From DRYM01 sp964564025 (lineage in GTDB: Archaea > Thermoproteota > Thermoprotei_A > EX4484-217-1), in the NCBI GenBank assembly GCA_964564025.1, contig CAZLZO010000002.1:62001-126000 (forward strand): a stretch of 64,000 bases of DNA. The letters are read 5' to 3'. This document shows positions 41,364-50,041 of the stretch, piece by piece; position 1 is the first letter of the stretch; every line of letters begins with the position of its first letter. The notes under the pieces are model-generated. The model was not told the DNA's origin and did no database searches. It saw nothing but the letters and a program-made list of their open reading frames with translations. The position numbers and the translations under genes were made by a program.

Positions 41364-41415
41364 ATTACCCCTGTTTAAACCTTTACTTTCTTAGGGATCT
41401 CCAGAAACATATATT

Positions 41416-42204
41416 TTAGTGTTCTATAATATCGACTTTACCCTTAATAAGAGATTTAATAATTTCCTTTGCCTCATTTACTAGCTTCCTTGCTTCTTCA
41501 AGCGATTTACCTGATGAAGTAATGTGTATCTCTATTACTGGCTCTTTACTCTCAGAACCTTTAGGATGACTTTTTATATATGTTTTAACCGTTCTCTTCA
41601 TAGCTTGTTCAAGGAATGGTGCTAAACTGGATTCAGGCATCCCTTTGAGTACTAAGGTGTCTTCGTAGAAAACTATGTTTGGCCCTTTCTTCTTTAGTAT
41701 TGATTCAACGTATTCTTCAAAAATAGCTTTCATTTCCTTAGGAACTCCAGGCAGAGCTATAATTAGCGAGTTATTTTCTTCAATAAGTATTCCTGGAGCT
41801 GAACCTATGGGATTTGGTATAGGCTTAGCTTTTTCCGGCATTTTAGCCATTTTTAAACGATGCTCAGTTATTTCGAAACCCATGCTAGAATATTTTTTAC
41901 GAACCATTTCTAAAGCTTCATTATTTATAACCCATTTTCTATTAAGAGCCTTTGCAAGGGCTTCACTTGTTTTATCATCGAATGTTGGTCCGAGACCTCC
42001 TGTTGTTACTATAATTTTAGTTCCCCTGCTTATGGCTTCTCTTATTGCTGAAACTATTTCACTTATTTCATCAGGTACTGTTGTTACTCTTCTGACACTA
42101 AATCCTAAGAGTGTAAGTTTTCTAGCTAACCATGTAGCATTAGTATTTACAGTTTTTCCTATCAGTAATTCGTTACCTATACTAATTATCTCAGCTGTAA
42201 ACAT
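41416..42204 (-). CDS. CinA-like molybdopterin-binding-domain protein
   Basis: About 262 residues with the MoaB/MogA fold: FTAEIISIGNELLIGKTVNT, IIVTTGGLGPTFDDKTSEAL, and ALPGVPKEMKAIFEEYV. This is the N-terminal domain of CinA without the pyridine-nucleotide deamidase domain; archaeal versions are annotated as nicotinamide-nucleotide or ADP-ribose-processing proteins. The internal ATG at 42204 matches the family N-terminus; an open frame to 42237 adds 11 residues. Confidence 0.85.
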   Translation of the reverse strand: MFTAEIISIGNELLIGKTVNTNATWLARKLTLLGFSVRRVTTVPDEISEIVSAIREAISRGTKIIVTTGGLGPTFDDKTSEALAKALNRKWVINNEALEMVRKKYSSMGFEITEHRLKMAKMPEKAKPIPNPIGSAPGILIEENNSLIIALPGVPKEMKAIFEEYVESILKKKGPNIVFYEDTLVLKGMPESSLAPFLEQAMKRTVKTYIKSHPKGSESKEPVIEIHITSSGKSLEEARKLVNEAKEIIKSLIKGKVDIIEH

Positions 42205-42350
42205 TTTAACTGCTCCCGCTATATTACATAGCACCACGGTTTAAAGTCTTAATTATTTCGTATTCTTTATTATTTGAAAGGCTTTCAAGTACTAAATGTT
42301 TAAAAACCCCTTCAATAACACTCTTACAAAGACGTAAGAGGATTTAGACT

Positions 42351-42770
42351 ATGCAAAAATATGTTGAACAAATTGTTGAAGAAGATAGAGTAGTAGGTAA
42401 ACACATATATGCGAATCTTTACGAGTGCGATATAAACATCATATCGGATGAGAAAAAATTAAGCGAAATAGTTAAGAAAGCAGCTGAGTTAGCAAACGCC
42501 ATACTTTATGAATTAAAGGTGTGGAAGTTTGGTGGAAGCAAGGGAGGTGTAAGTGTTATAGGCTTAGTTCTTGAAAGCCATATAGCAATTCATACTTGGC
42601 CTAAGTATAGATTTGCAACAGTAGATGTTTATACATGCGGTGCACATACGGATCCTTGGAAAGCATTTAGATACATAGTTTCGCAATTGAAACCTAAGAA
42701 CTTTAGCGTAAACTACGCTGATAGGTCAAGCCCCATAATTTTATCTCAAAAATCCTCTACGAATGTTTGA
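42351..42770 (+). CDS. SpeD-family pyruvoyl decarboxylase proenzyme, copy 2
   Basis: A 139-residue paralogue of the gene at 30656-31042. The self-cleavage site is Glu75-Ser76 in VLESHIAIHTWPK, and the catalytic Cys96 is in VDVYTCG. The segment WKFGGSKGGVSVIG is longer than the corresponding loop in the other copy, and the residue after HTWP is Lys rather than Glu. One of the two should be S-adenosylmethionine decarboxylase and the other arginine decarboxylase. A TATA-like TGTTTAAAAA lies about 50 bp upstream. Confidence 0.88.
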   Translation: MQKYVEQIVEEDRVVGKHIYANLYECDINIISDEKKLSEIVKKAAELANAILYELKVWKFGGSKGGVSVIGLVLESHIAIHTWPKYRFATVDVYTCGAHTDPWKAFRYIVSQLKPKNFSVNYADRSSPIILSQKSSTNV

Positions 42771-42853
42771 AATAGTACAATTATAAACTTTAAGATAAAG
42801 AATTTTTAATAATATACAGTATTATGAAATTTCTTTAAGGAGGCTAAACGTTA

Positions 42854-43411
42854 ATGTATAAAGCGCTTATAATAGGTGATACACATATTCCTACGAGAGC
42901 TAAAAACATACCTAGAGTCATGCTTGAAATTATAGAGAACAATTCACCTTACGATTACCTATTCTTTACGGGCGATCTTGTTTCAGAAAGGGTTCTAGAG
43001 TTTTTTAAGAACCTAGCTCATAAGTCGTTTTTCGTACGGGGCAACATGGATTACTTAAGCTTACCAGAATATGTTATTGAAGAGATTAACGATATACGCA
43101 TAGGTTTAATTCATGGTGACCAAGTATATCCTAGGGGAGACGTTGAAGGATTGCTGAATATAGCTAAGAACCTTAAAGTAAGTGTTTTGATAAATGGTCA
43201 TACACATTATTTGAGAATAATTAAGGTAAACGAAATGCTTTTAGTGAATCCGGGATCCGCTACAGGAGTGTGGAGTGGAGGATACGCTTCAATGAGGCCT
43301 TCAATGATTATAGGTTTCTTTAAGAATTTAAATGAAATTAAGCTAGTTAGCTATGAACTTTACGGAAGAGAACTTAGGAAAAAGGAAGAACTTTACAATT
43401 TAACGTCATAG
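42854..43411 (+). CDS. YfcE/MJ0936-type metallophosphoesterase
   Basis: A 185-residue calcineurin-like phosphodiesterase. Metal-binding motifs are GDTHIP (first Asp/His), FTGDLV, VRGNMDY, LIHGDQV and INGHTHY, ending with the NPGSAT segment. It probably hydrolyses phosphodiesters or cyclic nucleotides in the cytoplasm; the natural substrate is unknown. GGAGG lies upstream of the start. Confidence 0.9.
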   Translation: MYKALIIGDTHIPTRAKNIPRVMLEIIENNSPYDYLFFTGDLVSERVLEFFKNLAHKSFFVRGNMDYLSLPEYVIEEINDIRIGLIHGDQVYPRGDVEGLLNIAKNLKVSVLINGHTHYLRIIKVNEMLLVNPGSATGVWSGGYASMRPSMIIGFFKNLNEIKLVSYELYGRELRKKEELYNLTS

Positions 43412-43424
43412 CAGTAGAGATTCA

Positions 43425-44744
43425 TTACTTAGCTTTTTTAACTTTAAGCCGAGGCCCTATTTTTTCAACAACAACTATTTCATCACCAGCTTTTATTTCT
43501 TCATCTGAAATAGCCATCCAATATTCTCCTTCAACTAAAACGAATCCTTCCTTATCTGGCGAAATATAGTCAAGCGCTTTACCTTTAACCCCTACGATAG
43601 ACCATATCATAGGTTTAGCTCTTCTAGCTTTAACAACTTTGTATATTACGAATGCGAAAAATCCTGAAGCAAGAAAGCCTATTATGAGCCCTGCTATAAG
43701 GAATCTAAAGTAGAATTCGGGCGTAATATACCATGACTCAGGTAGATATATTGGGAGAAGAATGAATCCTAATGCTATCATTATAACTCCTGTGGTTCCC
43801 AATATTCCGAATCCTGGCGTTACAAGCTCTATTACTAGTAATATTACACCAGCAATTATTAGTACTGATGAAATAGTGTTTATCGTGAAGCCCATGCCAA
43901 AAAGCCCTAGTATAAATAGTAATAAGCCTATGGCAATTAAGGGGTAATGTCCAGTAAATAAGCTTATCAGCAATATGTAAAAGCCTAGCATTAAAAGTAC
44001 GTTTGCAAGTAATGGATCAGCTAAAGTGTTAGAAAGAATTTCACCTATACTCCAACTATATTCCTCAAGTGAATAACCTCCAGTATTTATTATAACATCA
44101 CCATAAGGAGTCTTTATAGTCATACCATTTATTTTGTAAAGTAGGTCATGGATATTATCAGCAACAAGGTCTATTACATTACTTTTCAATGCCTCCTCAT
44201 AGTTTAACGTTAGATTCCTAGTTACAAATTCGTAAGCTGCTGTTTCATTTCTTCCTCTTTCTTTACTAACGGTTTGAACAAGTTCTGCAACAGGATTTAT
44301 TATTTTACTGTAGTTTATAGGCTGGTATCCTTCAGGACCATACATTACTGGCTGTGCTGCTCCTATAGCTGTACCAGGCGCCATAGCTGCAATGTGGCAT
44401 GAAAGTAAGATTATTGTTCCAGCACTCCATGCAGTAGCGCCTCTAGGATAAACATAGCCTATAACTGGAACTTTAGAGTTTAAAATGGCTTTTACTATTT
44501 GTTCTGTAGCGTCAAGTTCTCCTCCTGGAGTATCTATTATGAGGAGTAGTACTGCATTTTCTGCTTCTGCCTTATTTAATGCGTTAATAAGAGCCGCGGC
44601 AAGACCTTGGTTTATTATTTTACCGTCAAATTTGAACATGTAAACTTTAGGACCTACAGTTGTTTCAGCTTTAGTAACATATGATAAAGTAAGTGTTACT
44701 ACTAAGAGAAAAATTATTATTTTTTTAACGAAGACTTTTTTCAT
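43425..44744 (-). CDS. NfeD membrane-bound serine protease (ClpP class)
   Basis: About 439 residues. An N-terminal signal/anchor (KIIIFLLVVTLTLSYVTKA) leads to a ClpP-like protease domain with the nucleophile Ser in GATAWSAGT and a Lys in the LNYEEALKSNVID region. Four transmembrane helices (about 245-375) and a C-terminal OB-fold (GKALDYISPDKEGFVLVEG) follow. It works with stomatin, encoded directly upstream on the same strand. The ATG at 44744 gives a normal signal sequence and removes the overlap; the frame itself opens at 44771. Confidence 0.92.
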   Translation of the reverse strand: MKKVFVKKIIIFLLVVTLTLSYVTKAETTVGPKVYMFKFDGKIINQGLAAALINALNKAEAENAVLLLIIDTPGGELDATEQIVKAILNSKVPVIGYVYPRGATAWSAGTIILLSCHIAAMAPGTAIGAAQPVMYGPEGYQPINYSKIINPVAELVQTVSKERGRNETAAYEFVTRNLTLNYEEALKSNVIDLVADNIHDLLYKINGMTIKTPYGDVIINTGGYSLEEYSWSIGEILSNTLADPLLANVLLMLGFYILLISLFTGHYPLIAIGLLLFILGLFGMGFTINTISSVLIIAGVILLVIELVTPGFGILGTTGVIMIALGFILLPIYLPESWYITPEFYFRFLIAGLIIGFLASGFFAFVIYKVVKARRAKPMIWSIVGVKGKALDYISPDKEGFVLVEGEYWMAISDEEIKAGDEIVVVEKIGPRLKVKKAK

Positions 44745-44751
44745 TGCTGTA

Positions 44752-45528
44752 CTACTTCCCCTCCCTAACACCTTTAATTAACCCTACTATTTCTCCTATT
44801 CCCCTACCAGCTTCCGATATAACTACTAAGTTCTTCTCTCTAGCTATTTCAACCATTGTCTGAAGCTCTCTTAACCTAAGTGCTGCAGGATGTTTCTCGT
44901 AAAAACCTGCAGCTTCAGCCATAATCTTCGCTGCTTGTCTCTCACCTTCAGCCTCTATTACTCTTGCCCTTCTCCACCTTTCAGCTTCAGCTTGTTTCGC
45001 CATAGCTCTAAGCATGGTTTCCGGTAGCTTAACTTCCTTCATAGTAACCGCTGTTACCTTTATTCCCCAAGGATCTGTTGCTACGTCTAATATGCTGGTT
45101 AACCTTTTGTTCAACTCTTCTCTTCTAGTAAGTAAATCGTCTAGTTCAACTTGGCCTAAAACGTCTCTTAAAGTCGTCTGCGCTAAGAGAAGAACAGCAT
45201 ATGAATAATTTTCTACGGCGACAACAGCTTTTATGGGGTCAAAAACCTTATAGTAAACTACAGCATCGACTCCTACAGTTACATTATCTTTTGTTATTAT
45301 TCTTTGCTCTGGAACGTCTACTGAAACAACTCTTAGATCAACTATTCTTACACTATCAACCCAGGGTATTATGAAGAAGAGCCCGGGACCTTTGGCACCT
45401 AAGAGCCTACCAAGTCTGAATATGACGGCTCTTTCATACTCCTTAACTATTTTAATGCTTTTTGAAAGTATTATTGAGATTATTAGTAAAGGTATACCAA
45501 AGTATATTAGAAAGTCTATGAGCTGCAA
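44752..45528 (-). CDS. Stomatin/prohibitin (SPFH) family membrane protein
   Basis: A 258-residue protein with an N-terminal membrane segment (LIDFLIYFGIPLLIISIIL) and an SPFH domain (YERAVIFRLGRLLGAKGPGL, VDLRVVSVDVPEQRIITKDN). A coiled-coil tail (AKQAEAERWRRARVIEAEGE) ends it. Stomatin forms membrane-associated oligomers and, in Pyrococcus, is a partner and substrate of NfeD. The two genes form an operon. Confidence 0.93.
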   Translation of the reverse strand: MQLIDFLIYFGIPLLIISIILSKSIKIVKEYERAVIFRLGRLLGAKGPGLFFIIPWVDSVRIVDLRVVSVDVPEQRIITKDNVTVGVDAVVYYKVFDPIKAVVAVENYSYAVLLLAQTTLRDVLGQVELDDLLTRREELNKRLTSILDVATDPWGIKVTAVTMKEVKLPETMLRAMAKQAEAERWRRARVIEAEGERQAAKIMAEAAGFYEKHPAALRLRELQTMVEIAREKNLVVISEAGRGIGEIVGLIKGVREGK

Positions 45529-45548
45529 CTACTAAACACCTGCTCTAA

Positions 45549-46598
45549 CTATTCTCTGTTATTCCCAATTTCCCGAAAGCGAGTAATAAACTCTTTGTAG
45601 AAAGGTTTGTCTTTCAAAATTTCACTTAGAGGGCTTGTTTGCATGATCATTATCTCCCAACTTCTAAGGGCTGGACAAATGTAACACCCTAGTTCATAAA
45701 GTGGGTTAAGTGGAATATTGTTCCATAATAGGTAAAGTTGTGTATGTGCAGCACTCCATAGCTTAATGGGTGCTATCTGGGTGAAGCCCTCATGGATTCT
45801 AAGGGGCGGTCTTTTGGACCGTAACTCTGATTCGCCATCCCTATCACCAACAATTATAGCTATTTCTTCTTTACTACCAATCTTGCTTATGGCCCTATAG
45901 AGAGCAGCTATTTTGAGTTTAGTACACCATCTATCATCGTTTGTAGGAAAAGGTTTCCCGCGTGCAAGTTCTTTAACTACCCCTGCTTCTTCAATTATAA
46001 GGTTAACACCAAGTTTTTTAGCGATTTTCTCAACATATCCCCTATTCTCTGGGAAGTCTACTCCTGTATCAATGTATACTGCCTTAACTCTCTTCTTACC
46101 TAATGCTTTAATAGCTAAAATAAGTGTAGTAGTATTAGTTTCTATGTCTAAATATTTTTTCACAACATCCTTAGTTTCAAGAAAAACGTCGTAAGCAGGG
46201 TTTATTTCTATAGGAAGCTTATAACCGTAGGGAGTTATTCCAAATATGTATTCTCCATTACTCCATGAAATTTCTAATCTAAACCTTGCCTTTGCTTTTT
46301 CAAATTCGTAAGCTAGTTGGCTTAATCTAGAATTTCTAATTTTCTCTCTAGGTACAAGATGAATTACGGTATTTGACCCTAAAATTCCGTTTAATTTTAA
46401 GAAATTACTATCTTGTTTACCTACGAGTACAATATTGTAATTTTCTACATCAATTATCTCTCTTAACTTATTTATTCCTATACTTCCTCTAGCTCCCTTC
46501 AATGTTTTAACAACTACATTCCAATTTGGATAGAAGAGATTTAACATTGCTTTAATAGCATCAGCATCCTTCTTGGCTCTAACTATGATCCTTATCAT
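45549..46598 (-). CDS. PAPS-reductase-like protein with degenerate PP-loop
   Basis: About 349 residues, homologous to the PP-loop half of the protein at 3323-5356: shared DTGVDFPEN/NTGIELPET, RWCTK/RWCCK, VGDRDGESELRSKR/VGQRAYESLERAKS and GCYICPALRSWE/GCFMCPASRLAE. The ATP-pyrophosphatase loop that reads SGGKDS in the paralogue reads ETNTTT here (about 154-159), so ATP activation is doubtful. The RWC cysteine and the CxxC pair are kept. The N-terminal domain differs, and there is no zinc ribbon or ferredoxin domain. It is divergent from hjc. Confidence 0.75.
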   Translation of the reverse strand: MIRIIVRAKKDADAIKAMLNLFYPNWNVVVKTLKGARGSIGINKLREIIDVENYNIVLVGKQDSNFLKLNGILGSNTVIHLVPREKIRNSRLSQLAYEFEKAKARFRLEISWSNGEYIFGITPYGYKLPIEINPAYDVFLETKDVVKKYLDIETNTTTLILAIKALGKKRVKAVYIDTGVDFPENRGYVEKIAKKLGVNLIIEEAGVVKELARGKPFPTNDDRWCTKLKIAALYRAISKIGSKEEIAIIVGDRDGESELRSKRPPLRIHEGFTQIAPIKLWSAAHTQLYLLWNNIPLNPLYELGCYICPALRSWEIMIMQTSPLSEILKDKPFYKEFITRFREIGNNRE

Positions 46599-46685
46599 CA
46601 CTATTTCCCCTACTATTCTAGGTGAACTAAATATTTAACGAGGATATAATATTCTACTTGGAAATACCAATAGAAGTGTGTTTAA

Positions 46686-47141
46686 ATGGCAGAAAAATCG
46701 CATAGAAGAAGGCTAGGGTTCTCTCGAGAAAGAGATTTAGCTAGGTTATTTTGGAAGAAAGGTTTCGCATGCATCAGAGGACCGGCAAGCGGAGCTAAAG
46801 CTAAAAAAGTAGTTTATCCTGATCTCGTAGTTATGAAAAATGGGAAAATATTTGTAATTGAAGTGAAAACGAGAGAGAAACGAGAGACCATATATGTTGA
46901 AAAGTCAAAAATTGAGAGACTTCTTGAATTTTCTAAAAGAGCTGGTGGCTTAGCCCTAGTAGCTGTTAAGTACATGGATGGTTCAGGGTGGAGATTTATT
47001 CCCATAGAGAAGTTAGAAACCACTCCTGCAGGAAACTACCGTATTTCTCCGGAAACAGTTGTGAAGAAAGGCTTAACTCTAAGTGATTTAATAAGTATTG
47101 CTCTTAATACTTTAAGCCTTGACAGATTTTTATCAGGGTAA
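46686..47141 (+). CDS. hjc: Holliday junction resolvase Hjc
   Basis: A 151-residue archaeal resolvase cutting four-way junctions. The nuclease core is seen in FSRERDLARLFWKKGF (Glu), IRGPASGAK, PDLVV (Asp) and VIEVKTREK (ExK). The C-terminus is about 20 residues longer than in many Hjc proteins and contains VKKGLTLSDLISIALNTL. It acts in recombination and repair, and could complement the Ced DNA-import system, which is used for recombinational repair in Sulfolobales. Confidence 0.93.
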   Translation: MAEKSHRRRLGFSRERDLARLFWKKGFACIRGPASGAKAKKVVYPDLVVMKNGKIFVIEVKTREKRETIYVEKSKIERLLEFSKRAGGLALVAVKYMDGSGWRFIPIEKLETTPAGNYRISPETVVKKGLTLSDLISIALNTLSLDRFLSG

Positions 47142-47159
47142 GTAGTTTCAAAATAGGAA

Positions 47160-48743
47160 TTAGCCTTCAACTCTGACCCTAATTGTTATACCTAATTTAT
47201 CTTCAAGCTTCCTTAACCTTTTAGCTTTCTTCATAAGAAGTCTTGCATATTCCCTTGGAACAAAAACTGTAACATTATTTCCTTGAACTTCTATTGAAGC
47301 TTGAGGTATTAGTCTCTCTATTTCCCTTATGATTCTACGTTCAAAACCACTCATTCTAACTCTCTTAACTGGAACAACAACTGTTGCTTCACCGAATTTA
47401 TAAATCTCATACTCTAGTTCTCCTGTTAAGAAGTCTTTTACTTCAACTACTGGTCTAGCTAACTCTGCCTCTCTAAGTCCTGTAGGTAACTTTACTGAAA
47501 TGGATACTTCATAAACTTTCTTTACTTCGCCATTCTCTATGAAGATTACTGTATCTATAATACTAGGTATCATTCCGAGTTCTACTCTTCCAAGAAATCT
47601 TTGAATAGCATCTATAGGTGATGTTGCATGAACAACCCCTACCATACCTATTCCTGCAAGTCTAAGGTCCGTATAAAGTTTAAAATCCTCATCATTTCTC
47701 ATTTCATCGAAGAATGTGTAATCAGGTCTGCTTAACAATAAAATATCATGTAATTCATCAGGTGAAGCATAGCTTTTAGAATATTGTGTAACGCTATCAG
47801 GTAGGTGCATGTCTCTTGGCGATTCGATTGTTTTAACTATTTTCCCCTTACTTGCATAGTATTCGGCAAGAGCTTGTGCAAAAGTTGTTTTACCCATACC
47901 AGGTGCTCCAGCTATAAGAATGCCTTCTGCTCTTTCTTCAAGCCTTCTAACAAGTTTAGAGGGTAAATTATAGTCCTCAAGTTTGAGCTTAACAAGGGGT
48001 CTTACAGCAGTTATTTCCCATCCGTCAGATAGAGGAGGTCTTGTTATAATTATTCTGAATAATCCTAACTGAACTATTGTGGAACCTGATCTATCGATTT
48101 CAACGAAACCATCTCTTCTTGTTTTAGCGGCTTCAATTATTTCCTTAGCTAAACTCTCAATTTCATCACGTGTAAGAGGTTCTCTCCTTAAAACAATTAT
48201 TCTCCAACTTCCCGGCTTACCTTTTTTAGCTATTGGTGGAACACCTTCTTTTAAATGGATGCTCATGGTATCTTTATCGAAAAACTCTTCCAGCTTTATT
48301 TTTTCCTCTCTTTTAGGTTCAACGTAAATGACATTTATCCCTAAAGCCTTAGCTACTTCTGCTTGCACTCTATCACTAGTTACTAAGGTTGCTTCTAGTT
48401 CCCAAGCTAGTTCTCTAATAAGCGCATCTATAGCTCCTAGTTTAGCATATTTTATTTCATATGCCCTAGGCTTCTCTCCAGCAATTTCTAACGCTATAGT
48501 TCCCTCATCTGCTAATTCACGTAAATGCTTTATTTCATCAAGTCCCGCAAAACCTACTGCTTTTCCCTGATTAGCTTGGTTTTCTAGTTCAGATATAACT
48601 GCTCTATGAATAATTATTTTCCCTTTAATTCTGCCTTCTCTTATAAGTCTAGAAACAGCTCCTTCAATTATAACGCTAGTGTCAGGTACGTAAATTTCTT
48701 CTTCAGTAACAGGGACATGTAGTTCCCCAGCGCTTTCAATCAT
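47160..48743 (-). CDS. PIN-domain/PilT-type ATPase with KH domain (COG1855)
   Basis: About 527 residues. The N-terminal PIN nuclease domain (YVPDTSVIIEGAVSRLI, TSDRVQAEVAKALG) leads to a VirB11/PilT-like ATPase with Walker A GAPGMGKTT, FIESPRD-like box and DYTFFDEMRND, and a KH-like C-terminal domain (IEVQGNNVTVFVPREYARLL). It is conserved across archaea, and its RNA or protein target is unknown. A GGAGG at about 48756-48760 favours the ATG at 48743 over the GTG at 48761. Confidence 0.9.
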   Translation of the reverse strand: MIESAGELHVPVTEEEIYVPDTSVIIEGAVSRLIREGRIKGKIIIHRAVISELENQANQGKAVGFAGLDEIKHLRELADEGTIALEIAGEKPRAYEIKYAKLGAIDALIRELAWELEATLVTSDRVQAEVAKALGINVIYVEPKREEKIKLEEFFDKDTMSIHLKEGVPPIAKKGKPGSWRIIVLRREPLTRDEIESLAKEIIEAAKTRRDGFVEIDRSGSTIVQLGLFRIIITRPPLSDGWEITAVRPLVKLKLEDYNLPSKLVRRLEERAEGILIAGAPGMGKTTFAQALAEYYASKGKIVKTIESPRDMHLPDSVTQYSKSYASPDELHDILLLSRPDYTFFDEMRNDEDFKLYTDLRLAGIGMVGVVHATSPIDAIQRFLGRVELGMIPSIIDTVIFIENGEVKKVYEVSISVKLPTGLREAELARPVVEVKDFLTGELEYEIYKFGEATVVVPVKRVRMSGFERRIIREIERLIPQASIEVQGNNVTVFVPREYARLLMKKAKRLRKLEDKLGITIRVRVEG

Positions 48744-48845
48744 TTCATTACATTCCTCCACTCGTAAGCTATCACGTACTAAACTACTTATCTTTATAAG
48801 CTTATTAGTTAAGTATAAGCAGCAATACGAAATACCTTAAGAACT

Positions 48846-49670
48846 TTACTCAATAAGCTCTACTGTTGCGTCTAAACGATGCTTTTTCATGAGCTCCTCT
48901 TTTAACTTCTTAACTCTCTCAGAGAGCTTATCAAGTTCGTCTTTTCTTGAAGGTTTTAGAAGTAAGTCGCCATGCCAGAGATTACTATGAATTTTTCTAA
49001 TTTTAATATCAACAACTGTGAACCCGTTCTCTTCTATGGTCTCTTTCACGTTCAATATAAACTTGGTGGATGGAGCTATATCGCTAAGATTTCTTAGTAG
49101 GTCTCTTCCAGTGCTAAATATTTCTACAAATATGTAGGCTGCTAATATAAGTGCTCCAATATAGTCAACGATGTAGTTATATAATGCACCGACAAGGCTT
49201 GCTAAAATAACTACAATGCTCTCTATAAGTTCGCTTACCGTGAACACCGAGTATGGTGTAAAAAATTCTCCTTCTCTCTTAGCCAACATAATAGCTAAAC
49301 AGTAGAAAATGAATCCTGCAATGGCGAAAAAGGTTGCATTAATACTTACAATGTAAGGTTCAACCCTATATAGTTCTACTATTACTAATCCAGCTACAAA
49401 AGAATATGCAGCTAACGAAACTAATGCTCCACCAAAACCTAACTTATAGTGTCCATAGTGGTGGTCAATATCTGGGGGTTTCTGACTAACCTTGTAGTAA
49501 TATATTGTGGCATAGGCGGCAACTAGATTAGCTAATGAAGTTAATGCGTCAACAAAAATAGCTTTAGACCCATAAAATATTCCGCCAATTATTTTTGCTA
49601 ACCCACCTAAAGCTGAAAGAATAAGTACGGCATATATTCTCCATGAAATCTTTAGCATGGTTTTAGTCAC
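48846..49670 (-). CDS. Cation diffusion facilitator (CDF) transporter
   Basis: A 274-residue metal/proton antiporter with about six membrane helices. Helix 2 carries FVDALTSLANLVAAY, followed by the metal-binding loop DIDHHYGHYKLG. A C-terminal cytoplasmic domain (FTVVDIKIRKIHSNLWHGDL) ends with a charged helix. CDF proteins export zinc, iron or manganese. Helix 5 reads NYIVDYIGA, where many members have HSxxD, so the metal specificity may be unusual. Confidence 0.87.
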   Translation of the reverse strand: MTKTMLKISWRIYAVLILSALGGLAKIIGGIFYGSKAIFVDALTSLANLVAAYATIYYYKVSQKPPDIDHHYGHYKLGFGGALVSLAAYSFVAGLVIVELYRVEPYIVSINATFFAIAGFIFYCLAIMLAKREGEFFTPYSVFTVSELIESIVVILASLVGALYNYIVDYIGALILAAYIFVEIFSTGRDLLRNLSDIAPSTKFILNVKETIEENGFTVVDIKIRKIHSNLWHGDLLLKPSRKDELDKLSERVKKLKEELMKKHRLDATVELIE

Positions 49671-49810
49671 GCTTTTAATCGACTATAAAGTATATGTGGT
49701 AAGTTTTTAATCTTACTCAAAAAGGCTTTGCATAACTAAGTTTTATATTGGCGATTCAGAAATGTATTAGTTATCTGTAGTTTAAAAGCGTAAACATGGG
49801 TTGCTAGAGG

Positions 49811-50029
49811 ATGGGTAGGGTTAAGAAGGGACAAAAATGCTCGGTACTTGGCTGTGAAAATGCCTCGTCATTTAGTGTAAGCTATGTTGAAGCTAAAATT
49901 CTTGAAGTGAAAAAGCTAAAACTATCTCCTATACGTAATAGAGTTTATTTGTGTAATGAGCATTATAAGCTTTTTAAGAAGCTTAGGAAGAAAATTGAAA
50001 AGTATGAGAAATGGAGGATAAGAGGGTAG
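49811..50029 (+). CDS. Small zinc-binding basic protein upstream of LeuRS
   Basis: A 72-residue basic protein. Cys10 and Cys15 (CSVLGC) and CNEHY (Cys and His around 48-51) would form one zinc site. The rest is Lys/Arg-rich and helical (KLFKKLRKKIEKYEKWRIRG), typical of an RNA-binding or ribosome-associated protein. It lies 12 bp before leuS and is probably cotranscribed. No family name is assigned. Confidence 0.65.
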   Translation: MGRVKKGQKCSVLGCENASSFSVSYVEAKILEVKKLKLSPIRNRVYLCNEHYKLFKKLRKKIEKYEKWRIRG

Positions 50030-50041
50030 GTGGGCTAGACC

